A stretch of 22,790 bases of DNA. Origin: Botryllus schlosseri. Its lineage: Eukaryota; Chordata; Ascidiacea; Stolidobranchia; Styelidae. Every line of letters begins with the position of its first letter. Positions within the stretch are counted from its first letter, which is position 1. Location of the stretch: contig ATSW01113572.1 in assembly GCA_000444245.1 (NCBI GenBank), forward strand, positions 1 through 22,790, in the 5' to 3' direction. The position numbers were made by a program, and so were the translations under genes. The notes beneath the pieces are model-generated. The model had not been told where the DNA came from, did not search any database, and worked only from the letters and a program-made list of their open reading frames with translations. Below are positions 11,955-21,001 of this stretch, one piece after another.

Positions 11955-12640
11955 AATACAGTCACAATGACGGTCATAGAAAATGTTAACGCTCTGATGG
12001 GCAGCCCTCATAATGACCCGAATGGCTAAAAGTAAAGTCATCACGGTGATAAATTTGCTATCGTGGAAAACCACCGTAGTCATTGTCAAGTTGTAGCTGG
12101 ACAATTGGCAATGGTCACGCGCGGGCTAACTTCAGAACTTGCTACTGGCAAACATACATTCGTGAATCGCACTTTCGACATAACAGATCTTGACGGCGAC
12201 TTGCCATATTTGTGTCTCCGTTGATACAATTGTGTACATGAATATCCCTACTTATAAATTAATTAATATTTGTAAAATTTCATACGAGTATCCAAACAGT
12301 GTTAGTGATAGATATTTAGGATGAAGATCTTAACGGTATATTACCTGCGATTATTATAATCTGTGTGTTCTACAATCCTAAATTACTTGCATAAAGTATA
12401 AATCATAAAGTAGAAATATATTCCTGTGGATCTGCGAATTACGAAATTAGTTTGGTTGATTTCAGGACTGTAACGCGGTTACCAAGTGGAGTGACGTCTG
12501 TCAACATGGCAATGACGCAATTAACGATATTACAGCGTGTACCGTAGTGTTTACCGGCTTTGCTTCAGGGCGCCATTAGACTTGCGGTAAGCGTGAATAA
12601 ATTACATCCCGGACTATAGTCCGTCGCGCTGACTGCAATC
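11955..12640. other. Intergenic DNA between two hAT copies, nothing recognised
   Basis: No coding or RNA gene seen. The first 150 bases may be the continuation of the element that begins at 11038, but I could not align a right end. Confidence 0.4.
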
Positions 12641-12648
12641 ACCTAGCG
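12641..12648. repeat. Target-site duplication ACCTAGCG, left copy
   Basis: Identical to 13797-13804, 8 of 8 bases. It matches nnnTAnnn. Confidence 0.87.
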
Positions 12649-13796
12649 CAGGGGCGGGCAAACTACTACAATCAAATTAGCGTGGGTACTTGATTAAACG
12701 TTTTCCTAATACCGGTATCTTTCAACATGATACTGAAAAGTTATCTTCTTACCATATAGTATTTTTTATTTCATAGACGGCGCGATAACCCAAAGCCCAT
12801 GCATTTTGAAAGGTTTCAATTGCTAAACATTAAAGAAAGTAAAACGTAAATGAATTAATTCGGACCACGAGTGTGATTTTAAATTGGCAACACGATCAAG
12901 ATCAGATTCACCGTTATAGAGTTGATGGATGGAGTGCTTTCGAAAATTTAGGTCAAGTTATAAATGATGATGCATACTCGGATGGGCCAATTGTTAATAG
13001 CCACTTTGTTGCACGCTGTTATTTCGTGACCTCGCATCAGGATTGTCGCTACAGCGGTAAGATATTGGAATCTCCCAAAAAGACCCGAAACAAATTTCTT
13101 TCTTGAGAAGCACGCGATTTCAAGTTGGTATTTCAATATGGGGTGCATCATTTTCCTCCGCTGTTCGCATCTGTACTCTGGGGCTCAGATTGCAAAGGGC
13201 GCTACTCCAAGGCACACAAATGGAAGTGTGAATTAATATCTCAAAAATTCGGGAGTCAATTCGTAAATTCAAATTTCATGTCGACGGCCGCCAACACATA
13301 CTATTTCAATTACGTGTCCAAGGCCACAGGTTGCCCACCCCTGGTGTATAGCAGTATTTATCTTTAAAATATTTACATATTTAGAAGCGTATTTAAAGGT
13401 AGCATGGTTATCATGCTGTCACCATTGTCTGCCCTAGAGTTAAATCAAAAGTACAATCGGCAAATCTATGAACAGATCGCTGCTCACAGACTCAAATTTA
13501 CACTCAGCAGTTCTAGGAATCAGGACAACCGACTTTCATTCCTAATTTTGACCATGAGGACGACCAGCTTATAAATTCTCGTCGATGTTTCTGGCGCGTG
13601 TATGTTATCATCAAATCAATGTTTGGTTCGTTTTAAATATAAAAATGCATATATAGTATTTCCATGTCGTCGGTCACTGTATAATCAAATAACAATAATG
13701 AATTTTGGCTTATTATCCCAATTTTATATAGTGCGGCCCGAGAATGGATTCAAATGTTGAATACGGCCCGCGAGCTAAAAAGTTTGCCCATCCCAG
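12649..13796. mobile_element. Complete hAT-like element, 1148 bp, probably composite
   Basis: The left terminus CAGGGGCGGGCAAACT and the reversed right terminus CTGGGATGGGCAAACT match at 13 of 16 bases, and the flanking octamers (ACCTAGCG) are identical, so these ends belong together. GGCCCG arms occur near the right end (13735 and 13765). A second right-type terminus sits inside, at 13328-13343 (GGTTGCCCACCCCTG), so the copy appears to contain part of another member of the group. The 77-codon frame at 12873-13106 and the 80-codon frame at 13125-13367 show no transposase motif, and I treat both as chance. Confidence 0.85.
13285..13343. mobile_element. Internal right end of a second hAT-like element
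   Basis: The sequence ends GGTTGCCCACCCCTG, the inverse of CAGGGGTGGGCAACC, and is followed by GTGTATAG (13344-13351), which fits nnnTAnnn. No matching left end or second GTGTATAG copy lies upstream within the host element. Either its left part was lost, or it is an internal relic of the longer parent element. Confidence 0.6.
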
Positions 13797-13804
13797 ACCT
13801 AGCG
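13797..13804. repeat. Target-site duplication ACCTAGCG, right copy
   Basis: Matches 12641-12648 exactly. Confidence 0.87.
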
Positions 13805-13870
13805 TAAAAGGAAAGTAGGCCAATACTACAACATGCTGATGGTGAAAATAAAGCGTATAGGGTAACCTGG

Positions 13871-13887
13871 TGTGACAGAACGAAAAC
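13871..13887 (+). repeat. 17-base direct repeat, copy 2
   Basis: Identical to 8738-8754. It lies between two hAT insertions. Confidence 0.55.
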
Positions 13888-13932
13888 GCGCAGTATAATT
13901 ACGCTGCTGAAAGTAGGGTTACCTAGCTACAC

Positions 13933-14562
13933 CAATGGTTCTCAATCTCCGGTCCGTGGCAAGTTTACTGCAGGTCCGTCAGATATATTAGAACTTGATA
14001 TCTCAACTGCAGAATGCGAGAAGTTTGGCGCTTGTCCGTTAATTAGAGAAATAAACATCAAGTTTGAATTATATTTAGATGTTTGGAACGTATTTTTGTA
14101 TGATGTCGCAATTGAGAGTTCATATGGTCTGCTTTGCGCAAGCGTCACAATGATGCAAGTGTGAAAAAAATGTTTAAAAGTAGACTATACACCTCATTTC
14201 GGACAAGTTATATGTCACAGCTATATACGGATACTTTTAAACAAACTTCCAACACTGCAATTAAGTGACAAATAGCAGTATAACAGACGCCATAAAGTCG
14301 CATTTCTTTCATAGGATCCCGAACGATCACAATCAGATTATTGCTCTTTAACAGGACTTCGCGAGCTTCGTATTTCAGAAACTTCAATATAACCACATAT
14401 AACTATCTTGTATCAAAAAGACGCCATAAAATTAAGTTTCCGATATTACATTTAAGTTGCACGCATTGGTCGCGATGAACTCTAGGGGGTGAATTTGGTT
14501 TTTGAAAGTTCATCGGTCCATAGCACTTATTTCGAAGTTTTACCGGTCCGCGAGGTCATTAA
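13933..14562. mobile_element. Charlie-like hAT element, left end clear, right end decayed
   Basis: CAATGGTTCTCAATCTCCGG at 13933, followed by GGTCCGTGGCA, is the familiar terminus of Charlie/MER5-like hAT elements (CAGTGGTTCTCAA...GGTCCG). The preceding octamer AGCTACAC (13925-13932) fits nnnTAnnn. At 14541-14552 CCGGTCCGCGAG recalls the right subterminal motif of such elements, but the expected GAACCACTG terminus and duplication are absent, so the right border is approximate. The frames inside carry no transposase motif. Confidence 0.55.
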
Positions 14563-16966
14563 CTAATATCACATTCATTATACGGTCTTCATTTTCAGGG
14601 TAAGGTGGGGAATTGGAATGTACCAGTGGTTTGACCAATAAAATCCAACAGTGTTGCTTCGACTCCTGTACAGCAATGCTACAATTAGGGTGTAGACAAA
14701 ATGAAAATCTATGGGTTTTACTCGCAAACAATCATGAAGAAAAATCGACCTACGTATAGTAGTATCACCATCAATACTAAAACAACAACCACCTACATGA
14801 GGTTAGGTTGAGGTATAGGGAATTTGTGTAGTATCGGGTACGGCAGATCCGACCATTGGGCAAAGGGCTATGCAATTTTAATAGTGTGGTATTTAGACCT
14901 ACATATTCCATAGAGTGGCGAAATATCTCAAGTCTAGCGAACATATTTATTTATATATTTATTTTCATGATAATTTTGTCAGTAACTTTCTGTTTAATCC
15001 TGTTGTCAATCATGAATAAATATCAGAGATCGCTTCAGTAAAAATAATCCGCTATCTCATGAAATTTTCACAAAACCACCATTTCCTCATACTGAATTCC
15101 AAAGATTATAATTAGATCCGAGATTAACCGGAAATGTACATTTAAAATATCCACCCTTAACACAATTCTACAGCTCAAGGCGAGCATGTATACAACTTCG
15201 AAAATAGACGTATTTTATCGATTCAATTGTCTATAAACAGATTCGTTAGAACTTTACGTATTTCTATCTTTGTATATGTATATTGGGGTCAGTCAATGAA
15301 ATACTGGGACAAAGGCAACATATTGAACTTTTGCGGAAATAAAATTAAGCGATGATTCTTTGGGAAACAAAAACTGTCAAGACCATGGCCGTAAACATTG
15401 CCTTGGTTGACCGCAAGTTGATAATAAAACACCAGCGGACCACAGTTATTACCTTAACCGGTTTATCAAATCAACAAACTCAGTTTATAAAGACGGAAGA
15501 CAGAGCAGAAAATAAATGACAAATATGAATGGTACGCTCAATTCTTGTCCATGACCAATGACTATTGACCATAGCCGTCCATGCTTATTGCCTAATCTAA
15601 ATCCCCTTACACAAACGTCGAATTATAACCGCCATCGCGTCATATGTCCTGCGTAGGAGAGGTACATCTCACAATCTGACATATCCGCGTGCAGCAATCG
15701 GAGGTGTTGTTATTGCTCACCAAATGAATATTACCACATAAATATGCATGCCCGCAAGGGAACAGGCTGCATGCTACCGGTATACAAAAATGACGGGATT
15801 GGGAAGGAGCTCAATGAGAGAGGAGGTGAGAAATTCTTAAAATACAATACGCATGAAATCGAGACTGCGACAACTTGAAAAACATTGAAATGATGTAATG
15901 CCACGCAACCCACGACGCACGGTTCGCTTTATCTTTTGAGGTTTCTAGTAACCGTCCATCTCAACAATATAACAAAATAACTCAACAGTAACATAACTAT
16001 CAACTTAGCCTCGAAGTCCCGCTTGACGGTACCATCCTCGCGGTGCATCCTGATGTTGTATAAGCCCAACAATGGTAACCCTGTCCACCACTGAAGGTAG
16101 ACTTCGATAGTTGAGGCGGGTCTGCCAATCAAGTCGTTAGATATAGCTATCTTTTGTAATAACGTCGTCTGGATACAGGTAACGCTGTGAGCATTCAACA
16201 ACTGCAATAACTACCTCAGACATTTATTGTAAAATTGTTATTCCACACGCGCACAGTAGCAAGTCCTGTCTACCAGGCTACAAGCTGACTTGCAGCATAT
16301 CATCCCAACACAACAGTCGAGCTGAGCTGAGCGGCCTACGCCTTTCATTCAAGCTGGATAATTCTCAAGAGTACCGACTCCTTTATTAGTCACAAATGCT
16401 AACCACAAGATTAATTTGATCACTCGGTACGAAGTGACACCATAAAATAGCATCCCGCTGTGGAAACATCACGGGGTGTGGCTTAAATTGCGCACTATCG
16501 ATATTCATAAATTTGGTCATCTCGGAATAGTCTTTACTGCGATAATGTCGAAGCTTGTGTGAAAACATTCTCGCAATTTCACACGACGAATCCAATATAG
16601 GGTATACTGTTAATACGAGTATTAAAGGACTTTATCGGCAAATCTATACATAATTCAACACATGTCGCCACATGCACGCGATATCGCACGGTGCGCCGTT
16701 CGTTCAGTAATTGCAACCTTATGTCTGGCACGTGCCAAGGCCAGGTTAGCTATATCATTCACTGTTTGTACCATATATCCAAGGAAGGAGAATTTATGCG
16801 CTGATAGTGAAATCTAAACCGTCGGATCTTAATCAAGGTTATCAAAACACACATACCAGTGACTGTTACCGACTAAACGTAAGATAACCGGTGTCTTCCA
16901 CCTGCGCGTAATGTCAGAATTAGCCTTGAATAATAAAACCTATACGCGTATATCGTTTTACATGCT
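14563..16966. other. Intergenic DNA, nothing recognised
   Basis: Short frames only. A 61-codon plus frame (14856-15041) ends in a hydrophobic, isoleucine-rich stretch that looks like a membrane segment, but A/T-rich DNA gives such strings readily. The 92-codon minus frame at 15929-16207 has no recognisable domain. GAGCT repeats briefly at 16319-16331. Confidence 0.42.
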
Positions 16967-17102
16967 AGACTGGTCCGGGTTAAAGGACAAAGTGATTAAA
17001 TTATCTCAAGTTTAGGAAAATAGCTATCGGATAATCCGAGTGGAATTGTGGCGATGCAAAGCACCAAATCGAAATGATGAAAATTAAGTCCGGACCTGGT
17101 CT
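16967..17102. repeat. 136-bp segment bracketed by short inverted repeats
   Basis: AGACTGGTCCGG (16967-16978) faces CCGGACCTGGTCT (17090-17102), which match with one extra base in the second. This could be a very short MITE. No target duplication was seen and it may be chance. Confidence 0.35.
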
Positions 17103-18439
17103 ATTTTGTTTGTACTTCATCCGGTGATATATATTCGCATCTCACGATGCAATATTGGTATTGTTTGTCGACAAACAGCTAAGACGGCGTGTCAAGGTAT
17201 TTTTGTAGCAAGGTCAAACAGCGTAAACGTATTAAAATCATGTTTTTAATTGGAGTTCACTCTGAGAAATACCTATCTTGGTGTCAAATCATGAATCGAA
17301 CAATTTTATTATGTATTTTGGAATGATCTCCACTGTACAATGTGCATAAGGGAACTTTCACGAATTCACGACTGTATAAATAACTTCAACCGCAAGTGTC
17401 CCGCGTAATGCACTGCTGGACAAATTATGCTCCACCGGGCAGCTTTTACAAACAAGAGATGAATTTCGCCATCAAACCATGGGATATGTTCACTCAAAAT
17501 CCCAATCTATTTCCTATATAAGTCTATGTATTATCCAGTCGCGTATATGATCGGACGATCGAGTAAAATTACATATGATATAAACACATTCTTGTAGTTT
17601 ATCGCAGATCACTGTAAGATGTCAATAATAGTAATCCACCATGAAATATCAGATTATTGTAAACGGTGCACCAAATTAGCATTTATAGCCGAAGATATAG
17701 AGCTAGATAATACCGCGATACTTCATCCGTGGTGTTATGATACTGATACTAAAGGGCAACAAAACAATTACTAATACGCATTACATCCTTTAGCCGCTGT
17801 GCAGTGTACCTATAGAGATGACACCTGTTACTTAGGAATTTTTTGTAGATATCATGCCCCCTAATTATTGCCTGTTACCACTCACCAAATTGCTATCGGC
17901 CACATAAGACACGTAACTGTCACTGAATGAAATGACATCGCGTCATGAAACGCATACTCGCTCCTGCCGCGGCATCATATGAACAATTCATAAAAGATGG
18001 CATATAGAAATCGGTCAATTGGTTCTTGACTCGCGTTTATCCGTCGAAACTCATGGATATCGAATTCCATATATACTATAGATCCACAAACATTGCCGAT
18101 TCTATCTATACCTGTGAATCCGAACAAAAAGGGCAGTGTTACGTCTTGTGCATATGCAGTTTGACTATACAAGTCAACCAAATTGACTATATTATATTGC
18201 ACGCAGTGTACATTAGGGATACTTGACTATTTTTAACAAAGATGTAGATTCTAGATACAAAAATTTAGAATTTGCTTAGGTCAGTTATAACTTTCTTGAA
18301 ATAAGTTACGGTAGGCCTATAACTATATACAAAATCCTGTACAGCAGTACAAGCAAGATAAATGACTGAAATGTTTGTATTGTTCTATTATCCAGCTCAA
18401 CGATAATGGATTTGGATTTGTTTTTGAAAAAAGAAGAAA
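17103..18439. other. Intergenic DNA, nothing recognised
   Basis: Overlapping plus and minus frames at 17975-18226 (66 and 75 codons) show no domain. The body of the element ending at 18534 may occupy the last part, but its other end could not be located. Confidence 0.42.
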
Positions 18440-18534
18440 AACAGGTATATGCTGAGACAGATAAGGTCCGGATCCAAAACTGAAAAGGTCCACACTCCAC
18501 ATTCAGACCGCGGTCCCTCAATTGAGTAGCTCTG
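18440..18534. mobile_element. hAT-type terminal fragment, copy A (inverted relative to copy B)
   Basis: Read on the minus strand from 18534, it begins CAGAGCTACTCAATTGAGGG, then ACCGCGGTC, then a block matching 7650-7700 at about 39 of 50 bases. The CAG start and GC-rich arm suit a hAT terminus. The octamer after it, GTGTGCAT (18535-18542), would be the target duplication, but no second copy was found, so the far border is unknown. Confidence 0.6.
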
Positions 18535-18542
18535 GTGTGCAT

Positions 18543-19358
18543 TGTATCCTTGGAATGAGGTCACGTCAGACGTGCAAAATGATCGCATTTACGATGATTT
18601 TTGATATGAAGTTTACAATGTTGTTTGATATATTGGACCACACAAAACTTGAAATCAATAGAAAACTTTACTGCAATAAAAATTTATATATCCGACAAGT
18701 TCATGGCGTGCGCGTTTATTTGAATGAACACCGCATAAAACGGCTTCTGCGTGCCTAAGTATCAATTTGATTGATATATAGTCTCTCTTATTTACATAAC
18801 AACCAGAATTGGGCAAGCTGTGATTCTTATGCTGCTTATGCGATATCTTTTACGTCAAGCAATAAGAATTGTCGTTTATATCAATGTCAGCGTTGGATTT
18901 ACTTGTGCGGATGGGTACAATTGAATGCTGTAGTCGGCCTTATGGCACTTGTCATATAGCATGTATTTTCATCTGCAATTGATGACAGTATGAAATGGTC
19001 TGTTATTCTAATCTATTTTAATGGTCTGTTATTATAAACTATATATGCCCGGTCTGTTTCATATTTGACAGTCCTTGAAATAAAGCAATCATTGTTGAAA
19101 GTATATATCGTTTGCAAAGATTGTAATGCAAGTTATCAAATTTCGTATGCATGTTGGATTGTTGGTTCAGTTACGGACTTGAATTTTGGATTTATTTGGT
19201 AACTCACAGCGCATTCGAATGCTATGCACGCACGCACTGAAAAACACTTCCAAACTCCTAGTGTTAAATAATATTTTGGATATGTTTCACAACATAAATC
19301 TGAGCACTAAATTATCTTGATGACGTTAAAAACAGTATAGCACCGTACTACTGTATCA
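18543..19358. other. Intergenic DNA with one small tandem repeat, no gene recognised
   Basis: AATGGTCTGTTATT occurs at about 18994-19007 and again at about 19020-19033, period 26, with a weaker GGTCTGTTTCAT after it. Frames at 18522-18758 (78 codons) and 18771-18959 (62 codons) are not recognisable. Confidence 0.42.
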
Positions 19359-19366
19359 CCTATGCC
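19359..19366. repeat. Target-site duplication CCTATGCC, left copy
   Basis: Identical to 20994-21001. The match could be read as nine bases because the next base is C on both sides, but a CAGG start gives the eight bases expected for hAT. Confidence 0.92.
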
Positions 19367-19387
19367 CAGGCCTGTTTATTTTTGGAT
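19367..19387 (+). repeat. Left terminal inverted repeat, 21 bp
   Basis: An exact reverse complement of 20973-20993. It contains the first of several TATTTTTGGA motifs. Confidence 0.93.
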
Positions 19388-19409
19388 TTCTCCAAAAATA
19401 ACAAAAATA

Positions 19410-19460
19410 GCTTAGTTTTGGATGTTTTCAAATTTTATTTTTGGAGAATCTTCAAAAATA
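19410..19460 (+). repeat. Subterminal 51-bp direct repeat, left copy
   Basis: Matches 20913-20963 at 48 of 51 positions in the same orientation. It ends in a near-palindrome, TATTTTTGGAGAATCTTC followed by AAAAATA, that could form a hairpin. Subterminal repeats in hAT elements are known transposase-binding sites, so this role is likely but inferred. Confidence 0.9.
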
Positions 19461-19569
19461 AGAAATGAAGGTGTTTTTAGCCATAACACTACTAGAAAAC
19501 TTCACCGAAAGTATGTTATTATCATGTATTCATGTCTTCCAATACATCGACATCATCAGTGATCTTGAT

Positions 19570-20790
19570 CTAACTTTCCAATACTTTCGCCACAAAGTCT
19601 TTGGCCTGGAGAATGCCCTCCAAATAAAAATCAGTGAGAGACGCCCGGTCCCACTTGATTTTCTAGAAATCGGCTTTGACGGTCGCAGTTGTGGGAAACA
19701 TCGAGCCTATAGGAGTCCAAAGAATTGTCGGATGGCTTCAAACTCTCTACACTCGGCAATCTTCCAAGCCTTTGCTCCTGACAATCACTTGCTCGTCAAT
19801 AATGCGCTTGAAAGTAACGTCCATTTTGTATCGGAGAGACGTGGATTGGAATAGGTCTTCGGTATTTTGTATCTCCACTAGTGTCCACTTGTTCGACAGC
19901 CGACCCCGGTGTATAGCCTATATCGGCTATATGTATCACTGTTATTAAGATTATTAGAATCTAAAAGAGCAAGGAGTTCTGTTGTGCTCTCCCACCTAGT
20001 GCCCACGAGGTTGCACCACTTGAAGTGATAGACAAGGCATGACCCTTTCATTGTCGGCAACTTCAATTTTCTTCACGCCGTCGATCAGCCCTGCAATAAT
20101 GCTCCCAGCTGCCTCGAACGTGGACTGCTTCTCCTCTTCGTCGATGTTCTCAAAAAGGTCGAGGACTGCACACCGCTGATCCTCCACGAAGTTGCGCGCC
20201 TCAGTGAACTTGATAGCCCAGACGTGACCAGAAAATCTTTTTTGGCGTGGGTGTCAATGTCCCAATCTTCAGCTGGGCACCGAGCTCGAAGGCGTTCGAC
20301 CAGGCGATGGAGCTCCTCCCGCTGCTTCATGATCAGAAGGCCAAGTCCCTGAAGCTTCGTGACGGTGGTGCTCACTGCTCAGCTCTATGACCATGCGATT
20401 GAGGACGATCAGTTGGATCCACCACTGCGGCGAAGGTGCACGGGCCGGACTTTTCTCGTTCATAACCTCCAGGAGTTTGGTACGGTGTCCCGTCAACCAA
20501 GGGATCACCTTCTTAATTGACAACCAACGGGTGTCAACAAACTTGGGCACGTACTTTCCATCTTCTGGATTAAGTTCTGTTGCCGACATAGGTAGCCCTT
20601 CAGTCCCATCATCGTGTGGACGAAGTGATTGCTGTAGAGGTGGCAGTATTCGGCCTGCGCCACAAGGTCTAATCGTGCAGGCAGCACCACACTCACACGA
20701 TTTCATGCCCTGCCGTCTCATCAACCCTTGTCGCCACGCCTCTGATCCGTCCAGCGAGTGGAAGTACTTTTAGCGTTTCGGAGATCCCCT
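19570..20790 (-). pseudogene. Decayed hAT transposase, C-terminal portion
   Basis: The gene would encode the DNA cut-and-paste enzyme of the element. Reading on the minus strand, landmarks appear in family order: GVATR (20726-20740); VWCCLHD, a C-x-x-H-type motif (20672-20692); RQQNLIQKM (20559-20585); KFVDTRWLSI, the conserved TRWLS block (20515-20544); a helix with KLQGLGLLIMKQREEL (about 20302-20357); DEEEKQSTFEAAG (near 20110-20150); PTTATVKADF (19666-19695); and SLTDFYLEGILQAKDF just before a stop at 19570-19572. The last block is the C-terminal dimerisation region of hAT enzymes. These pieces lie in different frames: I count at least six frame changes and at least three in-frame stops, so no functional protein is made. 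The N-terminal zinc finger and first catalytic region are missing. The coding part is visibly more GC-rich than its surroundings. The open plus-strand frames here are shadows. Confidence 0.88.
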
Positions 20791-20792
20791 CC

Positions 20793-20816
20793 CTCACACA
20801 CATGCTGTTGTGTGAG
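20793..20816. repeat. 8-bp stem hairpin inside the hAT element
   Basis: CTCACACA (20793-20800) pairs exactly with TGTGTGAG (20809-20816) around an eight-base loop. It sits at the upstream limit of recognisable transposase sequence, close to where the internal deletion must lie. Confidence 0.5.
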
Positions 20817-20912
20817 TTTGTGTTGATGAGTTTCCTAGATGTTTCAAAAGTATTTACTCTGCTCTGACTCCTTTATTTCACTAAAAAACTTGAAATATCA
20901 TCATCCAAAAAA

Positions 20913-20963
20913 GCTTATTTTTGGATGTTTTCAAATCTTATTTTTGGAGAATCTCCAAAAATA
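20913..20963 (+). repeat. Subterminal 51-bp direct repeat, right copy
   Basis: 48 of 51 positions match 19410-19460 in the same orientation. The terminal repeats are inverted while this one is direct, so the two ends of the element are not mirror images. Confidence 0.9.
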
Positions 20964-20972
20964 AAACCCATT

Positions 20973-20993
20973 ATCCAAAAATAAACAGGCCTG
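20973..20993 (-). repeat. Right terminal inverted repeat, 21 bp
   Basis: An exact reverse complement of 19367-19387. Confidence 0.93.
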
Positions 20994-21001
20994 CCTATGC
21001 C
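20994..21001. repeat. Target-site duplication CCTATGCC, right copy
   Basis: Directly follows the CAGGCCTG terminus and matches 19359-19366. Confidence 0.92.

Larger units (their letters stand above)
19367..20993 (-). mobile_element. hAT-superfamily DNA transposon, 1627 bp, internally deleted
   Basis: The ends are perfect 21-bp inverted repeats starting CAGGCCTGTTTATTTTTGGA (19367-19387 and 20973-20993), flanked by the identical octamer CCTATGCC. Just inside each end lies a 51-bp direct repeat, and TATTTTTGGA motifs recur in both orientations. The interior encodes a decayed transposase on the minus strand. Only the C-terminal part of a hAT transposase is represented; autonomous elements of this superfamily usually run 2.5-5 kb, so this is a deletion derivative. 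The identical inverted repeats and target duplication suggest it moved after losing its own gene, driven by a relative, or that the gene decayed faster than the ends. Its target does not fit nnnTAnnn, separating it from the other hAT copies here. Confidence 0.93.

Noticed and set aside
14285-14431. GACGCCATAAA repeated at 14285 and 14421
   Set aside because: The match does not extend beyond 11 bases, so it is too short to call a repeat.
14856-15041. Small protein with a hydrophobic C-terminal half
   Set aside because: An isoleucine- and phenylalanine-rich string is the expected translation of TTTATTTATATA-like DNA; no other support.
19465-19948. Two overlapping plus-strand frames of 129 and 90 codons, among the longest on that strand
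   Set aside because: They lie antisense to the C-terminal block of the hAT transposase, whose minus-strand translation has clear family motifs. They are shadows.
20387-20773. 128-codon plus-strand frame
   Set aside because: Antisense to the TRWLS and CxxH region of the transposase; no meaning of its own.
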